From the NCBI GenBank assembly GCA_947037995.1, contig CAMQUV010000098.1, positions 1 to 5,202 on the forward strand: DNA of 5,202 nt. The letters run 5' to 3'. The translations under genes and the position numbers were made by a program. Positions 1 to 5,202 of this stretch are shown here, in pieces. Each line of letters begins with the position of its first letter. Within the stretch, counting starts at the first letter, position 1. The notes beneath the pieces were generated by a model, which was not told where the DNA came from, ran no database searches, and worked only from the letters and a program-made list of their open reading frames with translations. This DNA comes from an uncultured Rikenellaceae bacterium. Its GTDB lineage: Bacteria > Bacteroidota > Bacteroidia > Bacteroidales > Rikenellaceae.

Positions 1-11
1 TAAGAATTATA

Positions 12-2867
12 TTGATTATACTACTCAATTTGAGATACATAAGTTTAAAATATTTATTAACCACCGTTGCAATTATCGTCCAAACACTGACGATAGTCAG
101 CTGTTCTAGCACCATACGAGCAGCCAAATCTCTGGGCTTCCCAACTCAAACCGACTCGCTCAATAATAACGCGCAAAAATCAAACGATTCGATTAATGCC
201 GACTCAACAAGACTAGACACATTACTAACCGACTCTCTCCTTGTTGATTCACTACAAATCGACTCCCTACAAACAGATTCCCTCAAAACTGACTCCCTGA
301 GCAGTGACAGCCTAGCCAATAACACATTATTGGCCGATAGCCTGAGCCAAGACTCCATTGCCGCACAAAACCGCAAACCGTTCCTCGATGCACCAATCTA
401 TGGCAAAAACAACGATTCGCTAACATACAATCTAACTTCAAAAATTGTAACCGTCTACGGCCAAGGAGATATAAAATATCAAGACATAAACCTCAAAGCA
501 GACTACATCGAACTAGGCACTGACACCAAAAACGTTGCAGCCAAAGGGGTCATTATCGACACAGCAACCAACGAAATGTCGCGCCCCGAATTCAAACAGG
601 GCGAAGAGCAATTCATAGTCGACTCAATGCAATACAATATGGAATCGGGCAAAGCCAGAATCCGTGGTGTAGACACAAAAGATGGCGAAGGAACACTCTA
701 TGGATCAACAGTCAAACGACTCAAAGACAACACAATACATATGCACAACGGACGCTACACAGTCTGCGATGCTAAATGCCCCCACTTTTACCTCCAAATG
801 ACCAAAGGGACAGTAGTGCCCGATAAAATGACCGTGTTCGGACCATCATATATGGTATTCGAAGACGTCCCACTATACTTCCTCGGGGTGCCGTTCGGGT
901 TCTTCCCACAAACAACTACACGCAAATCCGGGATAATAATCCCATCGTTCGGAGAGGAATATGTCAAAGGGTTCTTTATCCGAGACGGAGGATTCTACCT
1001 CGCCATAAATGACTATGTCGACCTAAGAGTGGTCGGAGGGATATATACATTAGGCTCTTGGCAGGTTGGTGCATCATCGAGCTACTCACTAAGATACAAA
1101 TTTAATGGCTCCGTAGGGTTCGACTATGCCGCCGATAAAATAGGCGAAAAATCATCGCCCGACCACGTTGATACGCGAAATATCAGCGTACGATGGACAC
1201 ATACACAAGACCCCCGCTTCCTGCCGGGCTCAACGTTCTCCGCCTCGGTCAACTATACTAGTAGCACGTATAATAAGTACAATGCGCAGGATATGGAAGA
1301 CTACCTTAACTCCCAAACTTCGTCGTCTATCAACTACTCTAAAAACTGGGCAGGCAAACCGTACTCTCTTTCGGTCAATGCCTCTATGTCGCAGAATACG
1401 AGAGACAGTACCATCACTATGCTACTGCCAAACTTTACATTCAACGTGATGCGTATAGCGCCATTTAAACGCAAAAAAGCAGTCGGCAAAGAGAAATGGT
1501 ACGAGAAAATATCACTCACATACAACACCACTCTGCGCAACGAAATGTCCAATATCAAAGAAGATATACTCTTCAAAAAAGAGATGTTCGACCAAATGAA
1601 AACAGGGGTTTCACACGCAATACCAATCTCGGCCAGCTTCAACGTAGCACAATATCTCAATATCACACCCTCGGTTAACTATAACGAAAAATGGATTTTC
1701 AAAAAAATAGACCAATCGTGGGACGAAAGCACCCAAACTACAATCAAAGATACCACCTCGGGATTCTATCGACTGTGGGATGTGTCAACCTCCGTAGCAT
1801 TCAACACCAAACTCTACGGTACATACTCACTTGGCCAAAGAGATAAACCTGTGGCAATGTTTAGACACCTGTTCACACCGTCATTCTCGCTGTCATATAC
1901 TCCAGATAACGGGTCGCGATACTATAAAGATGTCCAAACTAACGCCGACGGAACCATCTCCGAATACAATCCCTACGACGGGCAAATGTACTCACCACCA
2001 TCCAAAGGACAGGTGGGAGCTATCAGCTTCTCGCTGGGAAATACACTCGAAGCGAAATTCAAGTCCAAAAACGACACCTCGGGCTACAAAAAAATAAAAC
2101 TGATAGAATCGTTCAATATATCCTCGGGCTATAACTTTATGGCCGATTCGCTCAACCTTGCGCCTTTTAGCGTGGAACTCAGAACAAATATAGCAGACGT
2201 GCTCCCAATACAGCTTAATGCAACGTTCGACCCCTATCAAGATATAGATGGACACCGTATCAATAAATTTAGAGTCGAAGACGGAGGGTTCCTGAAACTT
2301 ACTGCGCTTAACTTTAGCCTTGGTTACGGATTCAAGAGCTCCAATAGCCGCGAAACAGGACAAGCCGCGAGCAACAACCCTCTCAATAATAATAACGCCA
2401 GCGAAATGGCTATGAGGAATAATATGCAAAACAATATGTTCGAGGCGGCAGCAACAAGTGGGCAACAACCGGGAAGGCTCTCCCCCCGAGACCTTGCAAT
2501 ACTAGCATCGACGCAATACTATGACTTCAATATACCCTGGAGTCTAAACTTTAGTTACTCCTTTAACTATACTAATACTGACAAACCAGATTTACAACAC
2601 TCCATAAATATTGATGGTTCGGTGAATATCACTAAAAAATGGGCTGTCTCGGCATCAGCGGGGTATGACCTTACTATGAATAAACTAACCCCGGGAACAG
2701 TCCGAATCACACGCGACCTACACTGCTGGCAAATGAGTCTGCAATGGGTGCCGATAGGATTTAGACAGTCGTGGAGCTTTAATATTGCAGTCAAATCGTC
2801 TACTCTGTCCGACCTGCTTAAATGGGAAAAAGATAGGTCGTTCTTTGACAACCAATACGGGCGATAA
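12..2867 (+). CDS. lptD: LPS-assembly outer-membrane protein LptD (OstA/Imp family, Bacteroidota type); 5' end uncertain
   Basis: LptD is the outer-membrane beta-barrel that, with LptE, inserts lipopolysaccharide into the outer leaflet. Read from TTG at 12 the product has 951 residues, longer than E. coli LptD (about 780). Seen in order: a basic then hydrophobic N-terminus ending in the lipobox-like IVSC (Cys31); a DSLxx pentad linker (59-118); an OstA/LptA-like domain (about 134-285) with ADYIEL and GRYTVCDAKCPHFYLQ; the hinge motif 287-310 (PLYFLGVPFGFFPQ then RKSGIIIP); and a barrel of alternating aromatic/polar strands to the C-terminus, with RDLHCW near 902-906. A 46-residue Asn/Met/Gln-rich stretch interrupts the barrel. 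The only cysteines are 31, 252, 256 and 905. No in-frame ATG precedes about residue 189, inside the OstA domain, and the frame stays open to the left edge. The start is therefore TTG12, TTG30 (which gives a tidier signal peptide, MRYISLKYLL...) or outside the window. The family call is secure; the start is not. Confidence 0.93.
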   Translation: MIILLNLRYISLKYLLTTVAIIVQTLTIVSCSSTIRAAKSLGFPTQTDSLNNNAQKSNDSINADSTRLDTLLTDSLLVDSLQIDSLQTDSLKTDSLSSDSLANNTLLADSLSQDSIAAQNRKPFLDAPIYGKNNDSLTYNLTSKIVTVYGQGDIKYQDINLKADYIELGTDTKNVAAKGVIIDTATNEMSRPEFKQGEEQFIVDSMQYNMESGKARIRGVDTKDGEGTLYGSTVKRLKDNTIHMHNGRYTVCDAKCPHFYLQMTKGTVVPDKMTVFGPSYMVFEDVPLYFLGVPFGFFPQTTTRKSGIIIPSFGEEYVKGFFIRDGGFYLAINDYVDLRVVGGIYTLGSWQVGASSSYSLRYKFNGSVGFDYAADKIGEKSSPDHVDTRNISVRWTHTQDPRFLPGSTFSASVNYTSSTYNKYNAQDMEDYLNSQTSSSINYSKNWAGKPYSLSVNASMSQNTRDSTITMLLPNFTFNVMRIAPFKRKKAVGKEKWYEKISLTYNTTLRNEMSNIKEDILFKKEMFDQMKTGVSHAIPISASFNVAQYLNITPSVNYNEKWIFKKIDQSWDESTQTTIKDTTSGFYRLWDVSTSVAFNTKLYGTYSLGQRDKPVAMFRHLFTPSFSLSYTPDNGSRYYKDVQTNADGTISEYNPYDGQMYSPPSKGQVGAISFSLGNTLEAKFKSKNDTSGYKKIKLIESFNISSGYNFMADSLNLAPFSVELRTNIADVLPIQLNATFDPYQDIDGHRINKFRVEDGGFLKLTALNFSLGYGFKSSNSRETGQAASNNPLNNNNASEMAMRNNMQNNMFEAAATSGQQPGRLSPRDLAILASTQYYDFNIPWSLNFSYSFNYTNTDKPDLQHSINIDGSVNITKKWAVSASAGYDLTMNKLTPGTVRITRDLHCWQMSLQWVPIGFRQSWSFNIAVKSSTLSDLLKWEKDRSFFDNQYGR
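186..365 (+). repeat. Twelve in-register 15-bp units encoding DSLxx pentads in the LptD linker
   Basis: Residues 59-118 of LptD form twelve pentads with Asp at 59, 64, 69, 74, 79, 84, 89, 94, 99, 109 and 114. Only position 104 breaks the pattern, with Asn. The units read DSINA, DSTRL, DTLLT, DSLLV, DSLQI, DSLQT, DSLKT, DSLSS, DSLAN, NTLLA, DSLSQ, DSIAA. The DNA copies differ in synonymous codons (gactcc, gattcc, gattca, gactct, gacagc), so the pattern is kept at protein level more than at DNA level. The stretch lies between the signal sequence and the OstA domain and is probably a periplasmic spacer. The reverse strand over this region is open only because of the repeat and is not a gene. Confidence 0.85.
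315..334. repeat. Perfect 8-bp inverted repeat with 4-nt loop inside the pentad array
   Basis: GCCAATAA (315-322) and TTATTGGC (327-334) are exact reverse complements separated by CACA. They encode A-N-N-T-L-L-A (residues 102-108), which covers the only pentad without Asp. No T-run follows, so it is not an intrinsic terminator. It may be a chance palindrome in coding sequence or a small mRNA hairpin. Confidence 0.6.
2337..2474 (+). other. Asn/Met/Gln-rich low-complexity insert within the LptD barrel
   Basis: About residues 776-821 lack the alternating strand pattern seen on both sides. They are dominated by Asn, Met, Gln, Ala and Ser, including PLNNNNAS and MRNNMQNNMF. Strand-like sequence resumes near residue 834 (YYDFNIPWSLNFSYSF). 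It is most simply a long flexible loop joining two barrel strands. Which side of the membrane it faces cannot be told from sequence alone. Confidence 0.55.
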
Positions 2868-2887
2868 CAATAAAAAACTAATTACAC

Positions 2888-2907
2888 CCTTAAATAACTA
2901 ATTAACA
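2888..2907 (+). promoter_or_regulatory. AT-rich translation start region of dcp without Shine-Dalgarno
   Basis: The bases before the ATG at 2908 are almost all A and T (ending aactaattaaca) and hold no GGAG-like motif. Bacteroidota commonly start translation from A-rich leaders without base pairing to 16S rRNA, so this supports both the clade and the chosen start. In the 40-base gap (2868-2907) I see no convincing TTTG / TAnnTTTG promoter pair and no hairpin with a T-run. This fits read-through from lptD but does not prove it. Confidence 0.4.
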
Positions 2908-5013
2908 ATGAAAAGAATAATCACAATCATTTCAACAGCTCTTATTGCTATGACACCAACAATAACGCAGGCCAAAAACCCGCTTTTGCTCGACAAGTGG
3001 AACACACCACATCAAGCACCTCCATTCTCAGAAATCCAACCACAACACTACACCGAAGCAGTACCTATACTTATTGCTGAGGCCGAAAAAGAGGTTAACG
3101 ACATAGCTAACTCGAAAGACAAGCCTACATTCGATAATACTATCGTTGCGCTCGAAAGAGCCGGCGGCAAACTATCGCGCGCGCTGGGTGTTTTCTACAA
3201 TATGTTAGGCTCTAATACTAGCCCCGAATTGCAAGAAATTTCTATGGAACTTTCGCCAATTCTCACTAAGTATAGCAATGACATCTCGCTCAACGAGCAG
3301 CTTTTCAAAAAAGTAAAAACGGTTTACGAGGCAGAGAAAAATAATAAGAACCTAAGCGCTGAGGACGCTACACTACTCGAAAAATCTTACCAAGGATTTG
3401 TTCGTAGCGGCGCCGAGCTCAACGACTCGGAGAAAGACCAATACCGTGAAATCAGTGCTAAACTGGCTAAATTATCGTTACAATTCGACCAAAACGAACT
3501 CGCGGCAACCAATGATTACTCTATCCATATCACCGATGCCAACGAGCTCAAAGGTATGCCACAATGGTCAATCGATGCAGCGGCTAGTGCTGCAAAAGAG
3601 GCAGGCAAAGAGGGATATCTAATCACGCTTCACGCCCCTAGCTACATCCCAGTTGTGACTTATGCTGAGAATAGGGATTTACGCGAGAAACTTTGGAGAG
3701 CATACAATTCGCGAGCATTTGCGGCGGATTCTAAATATTCTAACCAAGAGGTTGTAAAAGAGATTGTCAATTTAAGATTAGATATGGCAAAGCTATTTGG
3801 GCACAAAAACTACGCTGACTTCGCCTTAGAGAGACGTATGGCCGAAAACCCAGCCAACGTAAATAAATTACTGGGCTCACTATTGGATGCGTCGGTCGAC
3901 AAAGCAAAAGATGATGTGGCAGTGATAGAAGCCTATGCAAAGAAAAATGGATTTGAGGGACAGCTACAAAGCTGGGACTTCGGGTTTTGGAGCGAAAAAT
4001 ATAAAGAAGAGAAATATGCTATCTCGGACGATATGACCAGACCATACTTCCAACTAGAAAACTGCCAAAAAGCGCTGTTTATGCTAGCAAATAAACACTA
4101 CGGACTAACGTTCAAACCTGTAGATATTGAAGGATGCCACACAGATGCGAATGCTTTTGAGGTGTTCGACAATGATGGCTCGTACGTGTCGTTATTGTAT
4201 ATTGATTATCACCCTCGCGCGTCGAAAAATTCGGGAGCTTGGATGAATAGTTATCGCGACTACTCTATTACGGCTGAGGGTAAAGAGATTACGCCAATCG
4301 TAACATTGGTATGTAATTTCACCAAACCATCGGGCGACAGCCCTGCGCTACTATCGTTCAATGAGTTCACTACATTGTTGCACGAATTTGGTCACGGCCT
4401 CCACGGAATGTTGGGAAAAGGGACTTATAGCTCATTGAATGGGACAAGTGTTTACCGTGATTTCGTAGAGCTACCGTCACAATTGATGGAGAATTGGGCG
4501 CTCGAGAAAGAATTCTTAGACCTTTTCGCGGTACATTATAAGACTGGCGAGAAAATCCCACAGGAATTGATAGATAAATTGGTGGCTTCTAAGACGTACA
4601 ATGCGGCTTATGGCAACATCCGCCAACTTTCATTTGGCATAGCTGATATGGCTTGGCACACTATCACCGAACCGTTTACGGGCAGCGTTGAGGATTTCGA
4701 AAAATCGGCAATGGCGTCTTGTGCAATACTTCCAGCGCAAGAGGGAACTTGTATGGCAACAGCCTTTGGACATATATTTGCGGGCGGATATGCTGCGGGA
4801 TATTACAGCTACAAATGGGCTGAGGTGTTAGAGGCCGATGCGTTTAACCAGTTTAAGAAGAACGGTATATTTGACAAAAAGACGGCAGCTAAATTCCGTG
4901 CATTGATGCAATCTGGCGGAACAGAAAAACCTATGACACTCTATGTGCGCTTTGCAGGGGCAGAGCCATCGGTTGAACCACTTCTCGAGAAAATGGGACT
5001 AACCAAAAACTAA
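2908..5013 (+). CDS. dcp: Exported zinc peptidyl-dipeptidase Dcp (M3 family metallopeptidase)
   Basis: M3A zinc peptidases cleave short peptides; Dcp removes C-terminal dipeptides. The product has 701 residues, close to E. coli Dcp (about 680). Residues 1-22 form a signal peptide (MKRIITIISTALIAM, likely cut after TQA), so the enzyme should act in the periplasm or on the envelope. The zinc site is HEFGH at 492-496 (ligands His492 and His496, catalytic Glu493), with the third ligand Glu521 in DFVELPSQ, 29 residues after the first His as in the family. The substrate-binding motif HIFAGGYAAGYYSYKW starts at His622. The helical N-terminal half includes NPLL and TFDNTIVALERAG, typical of the family. 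The stretch after the metal site (MENWALEKEFLDLFAVHYKTG) resembles Dcp more than oligopeptidase A, but exact specificity is inferred. The start is the first ATG and gives a complete signal peptide. The gene follows lptD by 40 bases on the same strand and is followed by a terminator. No frameshift or missing catalytic residue is seen. Confidence 0.93.
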   Translation: MKRIITIISTALIAMTPTITQAKNPLLLDKWNTPHQAPPFSEIQPQHYTEAVPILIAEAEKEVNDIANSKDKPTFDNTIVALERAGGKLSRALGVFYNMLGSNTSPELQEISMELSPILTKYSNDISLNEQLFKKVKTVYEAEKNNKNLSAEDATLLEKSYQGFVRSGAELNDSEKDQYREISAKLAKLSLQFDQNELAATNDYSIHITDANELKGMPQWSIDAAASAAKEAGKEGYLITLHAPSYIPVVTYAENRDLREKLWRAYNSRAFAADSKYSNQEVVKEIVNLRLDMAKLFGHKNYADFALERRMAENPANVNKLLGSLLDASVDKAKDDVAVIEAYAKKNGFEGQLQSWDFGFWSEKYKEEKYAISDDMTRPYFQLENCQKALFMLANKHYGLTFKPVDIEGCHTDANAFEVFDNDGSYVSLLYIDYHPRASKNSGAWMNSYRDYSITAEGKEITPIVTLVCNFTKPSGDSPALLSFNEFTTLLHEFGHGLHGMLGKGTYSSLNGTSVYRDFVELPSQLMENWALEKEFLDLFAVHYKTGEKIPQELIDKLVASKTYNAAYGNIRQLSFGIADMAWHTITEPFTGSVEDFEKSAMASCAILPAQEGTCMATAFGHIFAGGYAAGYYSYKWAEVLEADAFNQFKKNGIFDKKTAAKFRALMQSGGTEKPMTLYVRFAGAEPSVEPLLEKMGLTKN

Positions 5014-5061
5014 TATATATAAGTACTTTTCATATAAGTTTATAGAAAGGAACTGGAGATG

Positions 5062-5097
5062 GCGTGCACGGAATTTTATTCTGCGCACGCTTTTTTT
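5062..5097 (+). terminator. Rho-independent terminator after dcp
   Basis: GCGTGC (5062-5067) pairs with GCACGC (5085-5090). The stem continues inward past one A-C mismatch through C-G, G-T, G-C and A-T pairs to a short T-rich loop. Seven T residues follow at 5091-5097. It lies 48 bases after the dcp stop and serves the plus strand. In the opposite direction no T-run follows the hairpin, so it should not end the convergent gene efficiently. Confidence 0.88.
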
Positions 5098-5135
5098 GGG
5101 GCGTGGTAATTTATGCCGGAGGGTGACTTTGTGTG

Positions 5136-5202
5136 TTAGTTAGCAGCCTCCACAGGCTTTGACTCAACCAACCAATAGCAACTTACAAAGCCGACAGGCA
5201 AT
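5136..5202 (-). CDS. C-terminal end of an unidentified convergent protein (partial)
   Basis: Read on the minus strand from the right edge, one frame stays open for 21 codons and ends with TAA at 5138-5136. It reads LPVGFVSCYWLVE and then a short polar tail, SKPVEAAN. The other two minus-strand frames stop within the first 13 codons. A hydrophobic stretch followed by a short charged tail suits the end of a membrane protein, but 21 residues are too few to name a family. A plus-strand terminator next to it fits a convergent arrangement. The open frame could be chance at this length. Confidence 0.35.
   Translation of the reverse strand, partial: LPVGFVSCYWLVESKPVEAAN

Noticed and set aside
146..376. 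Minus-strand open frame of 76 codons with RESV-like repeats
   Set aside because: It is the mirror of the DSLxx array: the 15-bp period keeps stops out of the opposite strand. It lies wholly inside lptD and shows no family features.
1992..2468. Minus-strand open frame of 158 codons within lptD
   Set aside because: It lies antisense to conserved barrel sequence, has a Cys/His/Arg-rich composition typical of shadow frames, and shows no recognisable domain.
5014..5061. AT-rich stretch (taatatatataag, catataag) resembling a promoter
   Set aside because: No gene follows on the plus strand inside the window and no TAnnTTTG-type box with a matching upstream element is present. It reads as the dcp 3' untranslated region.
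5059..5109. Mini-ORF of 16 codons (MACTEFYSAHAFFGAW) preceded by AGGA seven bases upstream
   Set aside because: It overlaps the terminator stem and T-run almost completely. Its Phe-Phe comes from the T-tract, and Shine-Dalgarno-like motifs carry little weight in this clade.
5146..5159. Short inverted repeat AGCCT-CCAC-AGGCT
   Set aside because: A five-base-pair stem without a T-run, inside the likely coding tail; too short to call.
1..5202. Search by eye for CRISPR repeats, tRNA or rRNA genes, transposase genes and terminal inverted repeats
   Set aside because: Nothing found; almost the whole window is taken by two intact housekeeping genes.

Overview
The window looks like ordinary chromosomal DNA from a member of the Bacteroidota, probably order Bacteroidales. 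The evidence is an LptD with the clade's long Asp-Ser-Leu-rich N-terminal linker, a secreted M3 peptidase of the Dcp type, and an AT-rich leader without a Shine-Dalgarno sequence before the second gene. The genus cannot be fixed from the sequence.

Layout from left to right. Positions 12-2867 (+) encode LptD, the outer-membrane lipopolysaccharide translocon. It has an N-terminal signal sequence with a lipobox-like cysteine, twelve in-register DSLxx pentads (186-365), an OstA/LptA-like periplasmic domain, the conserved hinge motif and a long beta-barrel. No ATG fits its N-terminus inside the window, so its true start is TTG or lies off the left edge. A 40-base AT-rich gap without a terminator leads to 2908-5013 (+), an exported zinc peptidyl-dipeptidase of family M3 (Dcp). 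Its metal ligands and substrate-binding His/Tyr motif are all present. A clear intrinsic terminator follows at 5062-5097. The last 67 bases probably hold the C-terminal end of a convergent minus-strand gene whose body lies off the right edge.

lptD and dcp point the same way with a short gap, so they may be co-transcribed, with the terminator ending the unit. One builds the outer membrane and the other degrades peptides in the periplasm, so both act in the envelope. No pathway link between them is evident.

I found no sign of an undescribed system, mobile element, CRISPR array or RNA gene. The more interesting points concern LptD itself: the pentad repeat, a perfect hairpin in its one irregular unit, the lipobox cysteine, and a set of only four cysteines that partly mirrors the disulfide cysteines of E. 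coli LptD.
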